From: Ophryocystis elektroscirrha
Taxonomy: Eukaryota; Apicomplexa; Conoidasida; Neogregarinorida; Ophryocystidae
DNA length: 64,000 bases
Direction of reading: 5' to 3'
Assembly (NCBI GenBank): GCA_030141585.1
Contig: JAQIFP010000002.1
Location: forward strand, 1 to 64,000
The notes under the pieces were generated by a model. It saw only the letters and a list, made by a program, of their open reading frames with translations. It was not told the origin of the DNA and did not search any database. The translations under genes were made by a program, and so were the position numbers. Positions 1 to 11,235 of this stretch are shown here, one piece after another (the first letter of the stretch is position 1; each line of letters begins with the position of its first letter).

Positions 1-149
1 ATTTCAAGTATACGCTTTGATTCGGGTTATTAATTTCGTTGTAACTTAAAGTATTTGTGATAGTCTACATACATATAACAGCTATTTTTATTTGTTTTAA
101 TATTATTTTTAAACTAATATTATATAACATTTAATATCTTAATATAATA

Positions 150-650
150 ATGATTAAAATAATGGTAATAATAAGAATGATAATAATAATAATAATAATA
201 CTAATGATAATAATAATATTAATGATAATAGTATTACTAATGATAATAATGATAATACTAATGATAATAATAATATAAATGATAATAGTATTACTAATGA
301 TAATAATACTAATAATAATAATAATACAAATGATAATAATAATAATAATAATAATACAAATGATAATAATAATAATAATAATAATACAAATGATAATAAT
401 AATAATAATGATAATAATAATAATAATAATCATAATAATAATAATAATAACAATAATAATAATAATAATAATATTAATAACAACAATGATAATAGTGACT
501 ATAGTAACAATAATTATAATTATAATAATAATAATAACTATAATAATGATAACTATAATAACCTTAATAACAATAATAACATTAATAGCAATAATAACAA
601 TGATAGTAATGATAATAGTAATAATATTAGCAAAGAATTACAATGATTGG
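150..650. repeat. AAT/GAT-type trinucleotide microsatellite tract
   Basis: About 500 bases consist almost entirely of AAT triplets with scattered GAT, ACT and CAA variants. Within it a motif of the form 'aatacaaatgataataat' recurs every 25-30 bases near 320-400, so the tract looks like a microsatellite that has partly grown into a minisatellite. Isoleucine-rich open frames on both strands come from the triplet periodicity and are not believed to be genes. Confidence 0.93.
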
Positions 651-1630
651 AGCAATTATATTTATCGGTGTGTGATAACTTTAATAATGTTATTAATTAT
701 AACGGTTATATTATTATAATGATTATGATAATTTTAGTAATAAAATTGATAACTATACTAAAAATTATTATAAAAGTATTATTACAAATCACAACAGTTA
801 TATCATAAGATTGATGTTTATAGTGACAATATTTTGAAAAAATACATATTTACATATATACATTATATTTTTAAGGTCATAAACTTTTAAAATTAGTTAA
901 TTTTATGCATTTTATTATAGTTTTCCCACTGGTGTATTCTACAAGTGATGTTTATAAGTTGAAAAGTCTCAGTTTATTTTTTTGCGAATTTCAATTCTAC
1001 AATCTATTACTTAATATTTTTAAATTTTCCAAAATTGCTTTTTAAAGGAAAGAGTTTATCATTTGCAAAAAATCAAAATCGTTAAATAATTCGCAAAATC
1101 AAAAAATAATTAATTATTATTTCAAATAAGTAGGATCACAATATATGTTTACTGTATAATTTATGATTCATAATTAAATATGAAAAACTCGTTTACTTCA
1201 AATCTTATAATTGCAAATTTTAAATTAACAAATTTTGACAAATTCACATTTTTTAAATTTATTTCGAGATTGATAACTTTATTAATACACCCGAGATGTC
1301 AAGCACATCAGATAAAAAATTCAAGTCTTTTAAAGTTTAATCTTTCGAATAAATATCAAAACGAGTTAATGAAACTAATGCAGCGTAGTGGGTTGCACGA
1401 AAGTAATATGTTTATACATGCTAGACAGCCTTATTTGACTCACAACTATGAAATAATTATCCATATTTTGCGGTCTATCTCAAAATTGTATTGTCTTTTA
1501 TATTCTTCTAATTTGACAAATTCAAATGTACAGCATAACTTGTAGCTGTCGTATATTTTTCATCTAATTGAAACATGCAAAAAAATTCGTTAATTGATAA
1601 ATTAAACAACAAACTTAAACTGAACTTATT
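651..1630. other. Gene-poor interval; one doubtful ORF
   Basis: I see no recognisable gene, RNA or repeat here. A plus-strand open frame of 121 codons (1180-1545) begins with ATG but has no recognised domain, is rich in Ile, Leu, Asn and Lys as expected of AT-rich DNA, and has no supporting flanking exon. It could be a lineage-specific gene, but I would not annotate it as coding without transcript support. Confidence 0.5.
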
Positions 1631-2701
1631 TTACGGAAGGGGATCATAGCATTTTTGCATAGATTTCAAATTCTGGAAATCACCATTAATCAAAGAAGCA
1701 CAAACACAGTCTTTAATAAATTGTATTTTTTCATTTGTAAAGAGCATTTCCTTTTTGCATTCTTTAAACAATGTTTCCAGAGTAACTTCAAGTATATAAG
1801 GATCTAAAAAAGTTCGTAGTTGTTTAAAACGGTGAGTCATGGCATGAAAATAATTTTTTACTAACTCCACATCATTTATCTTAAAGAATTCAGTTTTCTC
1901 GTTAGGAATGTACAGATAATTTCCATATCTTTCAGTTAAGGAACACGATTTATTCGAAAAATTTAATTCACTGTAAACTTCATCTGCCTCGCAGACGTCG
2001 TTTTTTTGTTTTGAAGCAGAATATTTATATTCTTCTGGCTTTTTCTCAAGAAGACAAACAGGAGCAAATTTACGGCCAGGGTATCTCTCATTTAGACCGA
2101 AAAAGTCACATGAAGATGGAATGGGAAAGCTACCTATTCTGACGTCTTTTGTCAACCATGGGAAAGCTTCTTGTATATAAGAGCTTTGCAAATTGTAAAA
2201 ATCATATTGCAATATGGAAAATATGTCGTATTTTGTAAAATACTTGTTACAGAAAAAATAATCGTCATGATTGTAGTTTGCTATATAATTTTTTACATCC
2301 AAACGGTCATGTTCATGGTAAAAACCTAACGCGTGAAATAGTTCATGTATGGCTAAGCGGAGTGTTTGGCAATTTTTATTAAGACTAATTTTAATAATAT
2401 TATCCATATTTTCGCCTGTAGTTATACAAAAATTACTTGCTTGATGGTATTGAAGCGTTTGATGTTCATAAAATCGATTTTCTCTAAATTTTATATTAGA
2501 GGTAATTTCAACTATTCGAAAAGATTCTAAAACAGCTGCGATTCCTATTTCAGCATCGCGTAAAAGCGTTAAATTGACATTTACTGTATGTAGCCCAAAT
2601 GAATCAGTAAACCATTTTGGAGCTTCTCGATCATTTATGCAGCTAAGTTTCACTTGCTTGCAAAAAATGATCAAAACAATATTTATAACCAGTATGATCA
2701 T
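1631..2701 (-). CDS. Secreted astacin-family (M12A) zinc metalloprotease
   Basis: Single-exon frame of about 356 residues. The first in-frame ATG is at 2701; the frame extends a little upstream only through a TTG. The hydrophobic N-terminus (MIILVINIVLIIFC) is a likely signal peptide, so the protein should be secreted or enter a vesicle. The zinc signature HELFHALGFYHEHDR fits the astacin consensus HExxHxxGxxHExxR, with three His ligands and the catalytic Glu. Downstream, DIFSILQYDFYN occupies the Met-turn position: the Tyr ligand is kept but Leu replaces the usual Met. The pair 'SNIKFREN' and 'YPGRKFAPVC' is shared with the gene ending at 5939, so the two are paralogues. The C-terminal ~130 residues are Cys-containing and match no domain I recognise. 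Substrate is unknown. Confidence 0.85.
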   Translation of the reverse strand: MIILVINIVLIIFCKQVKLSCINDREAPKWFTDSFGLHTVNVNLTLLRDAEIGIAAVLESFRIVEITSNIKFRENRFYEHQTLQYHQASNFCITTGENMDNIIKISLNKNCQTLRLAIHELFHALGFYHEHDRLDVKNYIANYNHDDYFFCNKYFTKYDIFSILQYDFYNLQSSYIQEAFPWLTKDVRIGSFPIPSSCDFFGLNERYPGRKFAPVCLLEKKPEEYKYSASKQKNDVCEADEVYSELNFSNKSCSLTERYGNYLYIPNEKTEFFKINDVELVKNYFHAMTHRFKQLRTFLDPYILEVTLETLFKECKKEMLFTNEKIQFIKDCVCASLINGDFQNLKSMQKCYDPLP

Positions 2702-3172
2702 TAAGTACCGGTATAATAAAGTCAAACTTTTTTAACAATTTATAAGGTGTAACTTCATAAACTTTTTTTCGGTATTTTTTATAAAGATGAGAACCATTTC
2801 CGACCATATTTTTAATTCTACAATCTTAATCTTTACATTTAGACTTAAGAGAAAATATTTGTTAGTTGCCTGAATATTCAGAAATTTATAAATGGTTAAT
2901 TTTTCGAAAGATTCGATAAATAGTTTATCACGATTTCAGTTGATACAGCGTATCAAGTTTTAATTTGTTTAAATTTATTTAGTTTTGGATTTATTAAAGC
3001 ACTCATTGACTTTAGATGAAGCAATTATCGATATTTTATCTTGGAATGATGAGGTGACTATTTAGCTTAAATCTTAAGTTAGAAAAATAATATCTTAAAT
3101 GAAAGTGGGACTACATTGTTTTTTAATAAAACTTGTAAATCAATCAATAAGAATTTAATTAACAAAGCACCA

Positions 3173-4812
3173 ATGATGTTGGTTCAACAAGAGCGTATAA
3201 ATTTGAATGTATTTGAGGCAGTTTTGGAGGTTTTAAATCATACAGACAATGTTGACGCTTTTGGACGATGGGTTTTACCAAAAGATATAGCAGTCAAATT
3301 TCAAAAACTAACTGATATATTCTACGGACTATTTATCATCAGTCAGTATGAATCTGGAAAACGGCTCATGTTAGAAAAAGAGCCTCAAATACGCGCTAAA
3401 TTTATGTCCTATGTTTTCGAAGTTTTTAGACGAAACAAATTAATCAAATTTGATACGTGCTCTTCTAGTTTTGCAAGTCTTGTTTTTATTTTAATGGATT
3501 CTCAAATACCTTCTGTAAATAGAATTTTGAACTTTAATTATATTGATCCCCTATATGATTTAGAGTCTCACATTTTGGCAAATTTCGGGGAAAATCAGCG
3601 CAGCTTTAAATTGTTAAATGAGTTAATTTCCAATTTCTCGAAATTCCCAAGCATTGATGTTGCATGTAAGGTTGTTCCCGTCGATGAAAATATTAGCCGT
3701 GAAGAAAATTATTGAAAATTATGTACCGAAACTTGTTAAAAATGTTGAACCTTCACAAATTTATAATAAAAATCAAAATATTGATGAACAAGTACGAAAA
3801 TGAATATGAATGATTTAGTTCAGATCTATTACTCGGGATACGAATATTCAGTTTATAATACAAAGATAAACAACATCTGTGATACATTAAAATCACTTTT
3901 AAATGAGTTTAGAGAACCGGTTACTTAAACATACATGAGTATCGAATTACATTTAGGATCAAGTTTATGATCTTTCAATTTATAATGGAGTTGGTGGTTC
4001 ACGTTTAAACCATGACCATTCAACTCAATATCAGTTTGTTTACGAAACTATTGAACTTTGGAGAGACATATTATTGAATATCAATATTTTATGGCGTTGT
4101 GCAGAGCAAGATTTGTACGACAGTAGTAATGAATACATTTTAAGAGATACAAATCAAGGTATAAATAGGTAATAAACCCGCATCAAAACATTGTGTAATA
4201 TTCAAGAATTCAGCAAGCACCTCATCTCCTGTACGAATTCAAAAAAATCCTTCATCAAGTAAAAAATAAGGTTTAAATACACTTAACTAAAACTTTATTG
4301 AACAGATTGGTTATTGGGTCGGAAGTTCTGTCGTTCACGTTGGAGATTATACAGTTCCAAACGCTTGTGCTTTAGTGGATAAGTACAGTCAAGTTTTACA
4401 AATTTTAAACTCTCTTCTGAACTTTATTCATCTTGTCAACGAATTCACGGTATTTGACGAATTTATGAAGTGTCATATATTGAAGCATTATTCCTCTTCT
4501 GTGATTTTAAGGTTTGCTTATAAAATAGTCCTAGCGTAGTGTATAATTTTTAATCAATTTTTGTTTTTTACTGTTTTGCTACATGAGCTACAGAAAAACA
4601 ATACTTCTTGATTTCTTTAAGCATGGTTTTGACGGTTCAGGTGGTAGTAATTATTACGAAGCAGGTACTATTAGCTCGATTTCAGTGTTTTAGGTTCTTG
4701 CATTGATGGTAGAATCACATCTCTTTGGAATTGGTGTAATAAAATTTCTTCAAAAAAATTTTACTTTGTTTTTCTTTATAGTGGCTGCAGTAATTTTAAT
4801 CATTTAAAATAA
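3173..4812 (+). CDS. DUF2009 / UPF0652 family protein
   Basis: Multi-exon gene; the first ATG pair is at 3173 (MMLVQQERINL). Joining exons over introns of roughly 27-40 nt (for example ones removing 'gtaaggttg...attag' near 3669 and 'gtacgaaaa...ttcag' near 3791) gives a continuous protein. Blocks typical of DUF2009 appear in order: IYYSGYEYS, IYNGVGGSRLNHDHSTQYQF, LWRDIL, AEQDLYD, IGYWVGSSVVHVGDYTVPNA, FFKHGFDGSGGSNYYEAG, CIDGRITSLWNWC. These match a family found in fungi, plants and protists whose biochemical function is not established. The final exon ends SGCSNFNHLK. The family call is confident because of block order; individual splice sites are inferred by frame. Confidence 0.85.
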
Positions 4813-4877
4813 ATTAATATATAATTACAAGCCGATACCTAATTTATCTGTCAAATAGTCACCGTCAGTATAAATGT

Positions 4878-5796
4878 ATGAAATTAATGGAACATAACTT
4901 AGACTTAAAAAGAATTAGGGCTTTTGAAACAAAATATACCCTAGAAATATTTGAAAACAATGAAGAGAGTAAAAAATTACTGAAATTCGGTTGTTTTTGG
5001 ATAAGATTTTGCTCCTTACTATTAAAAGTTCCATCGTATATATCAGCAAATAGTCAGCTAATTTTACATAAGTGTTTGTATGGCCAGTGTCAAAAGGTTG
5101 AAGAAACCATTGAAGTGAAATTTTAACTTAATTAATAATCATTAGGTAGTATCAGCTGCATCTGTGTATCTCAGTTGCAAGTTCGGAGAGACTCCCCGAA
5201 GCATTAAAGATATTATTTATGCTTATATGTATATTAAAGCATTAAAACAAGATTTTAAGGGTTTAAGCTACAATAATCAAAGCAAGTATATTGATAAAAA
5301 ACCAGAAGTCAGCTTGTATGACTGTCAACGCTTTGTAGAATTATGAGAATTTAAAAAACAGAATATTAAGCGCCGAACACATTATATTAACCACGACAGG
5401 TTACATGTTATCATGTACATTAGTTCAACCTCAGTACTATTTACTTCAGTATGTACACTCAATTTTTGTCGAAAAAAATAGTACATTAAGCGGTATTCAA
5501 AAGTTAGTGGCACAGCGTGCTTGGGGTTATATAAATGATAGGTAAGAAAAATTATATCTATTTCTCTGAGATTATAGTTTCTCTGTACCTGTATTACTTA
5601 CTTTGAAGCCTGTAGTAGTAACTGTCGCCGCAGTAGCTATGGCTCTTGTAGATTGTGGTTTAAAATTACCAGAAGTAGTTTTTGATTCTTTATATCTTTT
5701 TTTCAGAATTTAGTGTGGCTGAAAATCTTTGACATAACTTACTCGGATTTTATTTATGCAATTAGATTTTTAGAGTCGACGCATAAAAGCGAATAG
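4878..5796 (+). CDS. Cyclin L-like (transcription/splicing-type cyclin)
   Basis: The first exon (MKLMEHNLDLKRIRAFE...) carries the start of a cyclin box: FCSLLLKVPSYISANSQLI then LHKCLYGQ. After a 31-nt intron follow AASVYLSCKFGETPRSIKDI, NRILSAEHIILTTTGYMLSC and AQRAWGYINDS, and then a last exon through WLKIFDITYSDF. The pattern LxSKxEExPRxIxDI followed by AExxIL and AWxYxNDS is characteristic of cyclin L and the related cyclins K/T, which pair with CDK11/CDK12-type kinases. No RS-rich tail is present, unlike animal cyclin L; the protein stops soon after the second cyclin fold. At least four introns of 27-37 nt are needed. Cyclin K or C remain possible. Confidence 0.75.
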
Positions 5797-5938
5797 TATT
5801 TGATTTCGGTCATCATCAAGTTACTTGTCGAAGATACATCATTTACATGAAGGGTTTATTTTTAAATTAAATAAGTGCTGTTCCGTGGTTTTATTTCAAA
5901 AAGGAAATACAAAAAAAACTTTCTTCAAAGAAGTGTAT

Positions 5939-6888
5939 TCAAATGCAAAAATCAATTTTATCTAATCGAAAATTACTTGAATCCATTTTTGAACAGAGAC
6001 AATCTATTACAGCATCTTTTTCATTGTTTAAGGCAATGAGTTTTTTGCATTTTATGCTTAAATTGAATAAAAAATCTTCTTTAATATAGTTGTCAATTTT
6101 AGTTTTTTCATTGGCAAATCTTGTATGTATAGCTTGAAGATTATCTTTCAGCTCCGTTTTGTTAGTAATATGCAAAATATTAGCTTTATCAGAAGGTAAA
6201 AAATCTGAAATATCTATTAAAGAATTATAGATATTTGTTCTTTTGTACCTTTTTCTGGTGTGATTTTGATGCTTTTGCATTCAGGTGAGAAAATTCGTCC
6301 GGGATACTGATTATTAATTCCAAACCAGTCGCATAAGCTTAGATCATCAATTAGTTTAAATTCATAATCAGAGGGTATAACGAGCTTATTATTGGAAATG
6401 CTTATATTGCTGGGTGAAGATTGAGTTTTCATCACCGATAGTGAATCATATAAACCTGTACATATTCCGGTTTTAAGCAGCGGCTTATATACATTTATAT
6501 TGTTATCTGAAGTACGTCTTATAATTTCAGTGTCGAAAGTGAGTGCTTTTAATAAGTACTGCGTTGGTGAATTGAAACATGCCGCACTTAATGTAATAAA
6601 TGTATCGCTTAAACCAAATTTCGTCACGCAAGAGAGACCAATTGCAACTTTCAAAGATTGAGTTTCAAACATACGTTTTTCTCTGAATTTGATATTGGAT
6701 CCCTGTTCCAATTTTTTTAATGACAAAAAAAATGGAGTTGCTGGTTTTTGATACTGTTTTAGATGAGACACATTTATGTTTACTGTATGTAAACCGTAAG
6801 AATTGTACCATCGTGGCTTAACTGAATCTTTGATACAACTGGGAGATATGACACTTAAAAAGTTATAAATTATTATAAACGTATACAT
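5939..6888 (-). CDS. Astacin-like protein lacking the zinc motif (probable pseudoprotease)
   Basis: Two exons joined by a 35-nt GT-AG intron at 6248-6214. Exon lengths of 640 and 275 nt close exactly to 304 residues. The N-terminus MYTFIIIYNFLSVISPSC looks like a signal peptide. Similarity to the astacin at 1631-2701 runs the whole length: SYGLHTVNINVSHL versus SFGLHTVNVNLTLL, SNIKFREKRMFE versus SNIKFRENRFYE, YPGRIFSPEC versus YPGRKFAPVC, and a matching Cys-bearing C-terminus (IDCLCSKM versus KDCVCASL). Where the paralogue has HELFHALGFYHEHDR this protein has QYLLKALTFDTEIIRR: zinc-ligand histidines and the catalytic Glu are gone, while the flanking AL-F and a terminal Arg remain. The open frame is otherwise intact, so it looks like a conserved inactive paralogue rather than a decayed pseudogene. 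Confidence 0.8.
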
Positions 6889-7034
6889 TATTTATAATAA
6901 ATAACATCAAATATTTAAAAGGTATGATATTTGATCAGTTTTCTATAATTTTTTTATGACATTAATTTGAACTATTTGAAGTTCAAATTAGTGTTAAAAA
7001 TTGCTGGAAATATTTTTGTTTCAATAATTTAAAC

Positions 7035-8078
7035 ATGTTTTGGTTTTATTTATTAAGTGTAATACAGGTTTATGCTTTTGTAAAAAGCGAGTTTAATAAT
7101 TGGGCTATAATAATAGACTCAAGCAGGTATTACACAAATTATCGTCATTTATCTGATGCACTTGTAATTTATAAAAGCCTTAAATTTTCAGGTTTTAGAG
7201 ATGATAGAGTATTTTATGACAAAAACATATATTATTTAGATCTTATTGTGGATTGGAGATAATTTAGCCTGTAATTCTCGAAATTTGATACCAGGGCAAA
7301 TTTTTTCAGGATACGAACGACAAATTTTACTTGGAAAAGACAATCTAGAAATAGACTTTCAAGGCATTGATGTCAATGTCAACAATTTCTTGCAGTCTTT
7401 GATAGGTATTTGACTAATATGCCTCAATTTCAATAGGAAGACCTTTACCTTGGTCTTCTAGGATACATAGATACTTTCCTGGAGTTACTAGTAATGTATT
7501 TATATATTTGACTGGTCACGGTGGTAACAAGTTCTTAAGATTTCAACACTGGGAGCAAATAAGAGCACTTGATTTAAAAATTGCATTGGACATTCTTTAT
7601 ATATATGAAAAGTAAAAGTATATAGCATAAAGTTATTCACAGATACTCTAAAATCGCTATAGTTATTGATTCTTGTAACAGCGGAGGGTTCGCATATAGC
7701 TTACGAAAATCTAATGTTATTTATGTAAGTTCCAGCGAAGAAAACGAAAAAGCTTACTCTATTCCTGGAGATTCGCTTTTGGGAGTGCCATCCGTTGACA
7801 GATTCACTTATCATATATCCAAAATTCTTATTTCAATAAGATTTAAAACAGTTTTGAAATTTAAGGAATTATTTAAAAACTTGACATTTGGTATAAATAT
7901 ACTTTCAAAATTTATTATAGATAAACTACTTTCAAATATGCAAATATGGAACGATTCTGGTATTAGTTTGGATGATGAACAATTGAGTGATTTCGTTTAT
8001 CAATCTCCTCGTTCTATAAATGTTATTCCTTTTGAAACTTCTTTTTTGCCCTTCGAAGAGATGGTTTTTTTATTTTGA
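7035..8078 (+). CDS. PIGK: GPI8/PIG-K, catalytic subunit of GPI transamidase (C13 family)
   Basis: Begins MFWFYLLSVIQVYAFVKS (signal peptide), then NNWAIIIDSSRYYTNYRHL, the conserved opening of GPI8. After a short intron come DNLACNSRN and NLEIDFQGIDVNVNNFL. YLTGHGGNKFLRFQ holds the catalytic His and IVIDSCNSGGFAY the catalytic Cys (most homologues have DTC). VSSSEENEKAYS and GVPSVDRFTYHI follow, as in the family. GPI8 cleaves the C-terminal signal of proproteins in the ER and attaches the GPI anchor, working with GAA1, PIG-T, PIG-S and PIG-U. At least three short introns are required. The C-terminus is hydrophobic only in part, so membrane attachment is unclear. Presence of this gene implies a GPI-anchored surface coat. 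Confidence 0.9.
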
Positions 8079-8320
8079 TCTAATATATTCATTGTTTTAT
8101 GTTAAAGTTTTAATTTGTCTTAATCTTTATTGAATTTTATACATTCTACTTAACTACAGGAGAAGTAATTTATTGTTCAAATTAATAATACAATTAAATT
8201 TTTCAAAATATGTCTCATGAGAATTATTTATATCTTATAAATTATCTTAAAGTTGGGCTGAAACAATCAAAATTATAAAATTGAAATTATAAGTAATTTT
8301 TTTCTCATCAAAGTAAATTA

Positions 8321-9019
8321 ATGAATAAAGTTTCAAAAGCAAAAATCAATCTAAAACGGTCAACATCTTATATAATTTTAGCGGTTACAATACTTTCATT
8401 TGTGGTATACAAATTTTCAAAGGCTATTTTCAATAACCAAAGTTCTTATATAATTGTCGTTGCTGTTATTATGCTCTTATATAATTTGTGGATTTTAACA
8501 CAAATTTGTAAAGTGTACTTAACTGCAGACACAGATCAAAAATTTAAAACAAAAAATCACGAAAATCTAGCAAAGCAAAAATCGCTGTCTATAAGCTCTG
8601 TGCAACCGATTTACACAAAAAAAAATAATGTAAATAATATTTCAAATTCAGAATTTGATGAAAATTTTCATTTGATGTCAGTTCCATTGGGTCATTTTGC
8701 ATATAATTTTAAAGCTAGTGTCGAAAAAGTTAATGATTTCGAACAGAAATTGAACTTATTTCTTTCTAATCTAGAAAAATTACCAAAGCCGGATCAAGTG
8801 ATTCTTTTGAAATCTTACGCAGACAATGTAAATCTCATTATTATAACGTTTTTTTAGATACAAAAAAAACAAAGCAATATAGATGAGGACATATTGATTG
8901 GTTTTGCACAATTAGGTTTGGTTTTTGCTATCCATGTAAACATTATTAAATTAAATTTCTTGTAGAATACTGAGTCTGCAGTTCAACTTCTAAGATCTAT
9001 AAACTCACATGGAATCTAA
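8321..9019 (+). CDS. Unrecognised small membrane protein with two N-terminal TM helices
   Basis: Exon 1 encodes MNKVSKAKINLKRS followed by two hydrophobic segments (about residues 15-32 and 42-62) separated by a short loop, then a hydrophilic Lys/Asn/Ser-rich linker and a predicted helix (VEKVNDFEQKLNLFLSNLEK). Two introns of 30 nt each, at about 8828 and 8965, extend the protein through QKKQSNIDEDILIGFAQLG and end at ESAVQLLRSINSHGI. The two-helix hairpin followed by a cytosolic coiled region would fit an ER or Golgi tethering protein, but I recognise no family and assign no function. The frame closing across both introns supports a real gene. Confidence 0.6.
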
Positions 9020-9171
9020 TTACTTATGGCAAATGTAAAATTTTTGCATTGTGTAAATTTAGTCGCATTCAAATTTGATTTTTTCTGCAACTGATTTGAG
9101 TTTTAGTTAATGGAAAAAATAATTTCGAAGTAAAGTTTACAATAAGTTAAAAATCAAGCTGTTACGTATTT

Positions 9172-11235
9172 TTAACTTGATAATGGATTACCAACAACAG
9201 ATGTTATCACACTGAAACAGTTGTTGGAAGCTAACGGAGGCGTTGGTGTTCCAGTTACAATTGAGTTCAAGTTTATATTTTTGGGCTCAAAGGAAGTTGT
9301 TATATTAAAATCAGAATCTAATTGATCACAAACAGTAGGTTCCTGCCTTTCATAGAAAACTACTTGGCCATTATTTGTTTGAATAGACTTCATTTTATCG
9401 TTACAATCAGTTGGAGATGAATATAATAAATATTTTTCTAAATATTGTAAAGAATTATGAAAATGTGAGTTGAATGAATTTTCGGGGATACTTTCAGTAT
9501 TATTTCGGTTTGAAGCTTCAATTTCATTTTTTTTTACGAGGTTTTCGCAGCCTGATTTAGTGCATCTATAATTGAACGTATTATAGTCATAATTTTCATT
9601 CATCAATGGAATAGATTGCTTCTGTTGAGTTGAGTACATATTCCCTATGCACGATTCAATTTGACATAACGAGATCGTTTTGTCAATAGCACGTTTTCTG
9701 GTTTTCTGCCCATTGGCAGAACAACCAACAGTAGCCACTAATGTGTCAAAAGTAGGACCTAAAGCTAGTTTTGGATCTGGAGGAGCTTCTCCTTCTAAGC
9801 CTAGACCTAAAAGAGATGATCGTTGAGCATCTGTTAAGTGAGATAAAAAATCTTTTTTATAGCGTATAACAGTTCTTCTTTGTTTCCATTCATTTTTATA
9901 ACGAACCCACCATAAATCGTGATCTCGATTCTACACAAAAATTAAAAATGATAATTAAAAATAAATTTCCTCAATAAATCATTCAACTTACTTTTTGAAG
10001 CTCGCAACGTTTAACCATAGTTCCGTAACACCATTGAAGTTTAAAATTTGCATTGCACCTTTCACCACCTTTTTTTGTTTGACAAAACAAATCTAGAAGC
10101 GGTAAAATATGTCGAGATGCACATTTAAGAACGTATTTATGAAGTCTACGAGCATTTGAAACACCAAGCATAACATTGAGTTCATATAAGTATAAAACTT
10201 GACTACAGATTGGGCATAATGGAATATCTATATGATGATTTGATTCCCAGTCATCAAAATGCCTGAAAATTGAAATTTTGTTTATGCATCATTTGAGTAA
10301 TTATAAGCTCATAGATATTCTTAATCAAATAAAACTTTTAGTATTTCTAGTCACCTTTCACATATGTAGCGAATTTTAAGCTCTCCTATATGACGATGAG
10401 GTCTCCAACTAGTTTGACCGAGTCCTTCTTGATGACATCTCAAACAATAGTCAATAGGATTCCCTAATACATAAATTCTTTCGCGAGGTCCTGCTAAAAA
10501 AGCAACAGCTTTTTGGGTGGTTAAAACATCAACTGAATTTTGTAAATGTGAGGAATTTGTGTAGAGAGAAGAATTGAGACTTTCGTTATCATGATTGCAT
10601 TTGGACGTAAAAACACAAGAATTTGAAGATGCGTGACATGAATTGTAATTGGTATTTGAAACCGAATCAGGAACAGTGTTAGATTGAAGTATAGGTACAT
10701 TTGTAGATCCGTGTAAACTAGGAGTGGTATTTGTTACATAATTTTCAGATCGATTGTAAGGCATATTAGATAGCCGGATTGATTTTTGGGAAGGTGAATC
10801 ATTATAATAAGATTGCGAGTTTTTAAAGTTATTCATATCATTGATATCTAATTCGTTGGTGGACAATTGTTCATTAGTACATGGAAGATTATCAGGCCGG
10901 ATAAGGTTTTTACTGCTAGCTAAATTTAACGATTGATTTCCTTTATTGCTTTTGATGCTATAGGGTGCATGATATAGAGGACTATTGATTTCAAGTGGTG
11001 GGCAAAGAGATTTTTCAAATGAAGATCTTGCAACGTTAGAAGATTTGTATATAATATCAAATAGAGCAGACGTGCTATATAAAGGTGTTTCTTGTATGTT
11101 TGCATCTGTTGAATTTTTGAAAATAATTATGTTTTTTGAACTTATATTACTCGAGTTATCGGAGGAATTTATATCGGGTAATTCACTATTTACATGGTTT
11201 GATGGTACCAGAACATTAGCTGTTTTTGAGTTCAT
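9172..11235 (-). CDS. Unrecognised 636-aa protein with a Cys/His-rich core
   Basis: Three exons (11235-10355, 10262-9992, 9930-9172) join in frame over introns of 92 and 61 nt, longer than the ~30 nt usual here. Residues 1-230 are low-complexity and Ser/Asn-rich. A conserved-looking core follows: CLRCHQEGLGQTSWRPHRHI, ICERHFDDWESNHH, PLCPICSQVLYLYELN, then KYVLKCASRH, DLFCQTKKGGERCNANF and LQWCYGTMVKRC. The spaced C-x2-C / H-H / C-x2-C pairs suggest two or more zinc sites. After the second intron come DLWWVRYKNEWKQRRTVIRY and LTDAQRSSLLGLGLEG, then a Ser/Asn-rich tail. The disorder-core-disorder layout resembles a chromatin or transcription regulator, but I do not recognise the domain and this is only a guess from shape. 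Confidence 0.65.

Noticed and set aside
131..719. Isoleucine-rich frames on both strands
   Set aside because: They come from AAT/ATA repeat periodicity and have no complexity, start context or flanking exons.
1180..1545. 121-codon frame on the plus strand
   Set aside because: No recognised domain and a composition expected by chance in AT-rich DNA; kept only as a note.
5400..6300. Frameshift in the second astacin-like gene
   Set aside because: A 35-nt GT-AG intron explains the frame change exactly, so it is not a disrupted gene.
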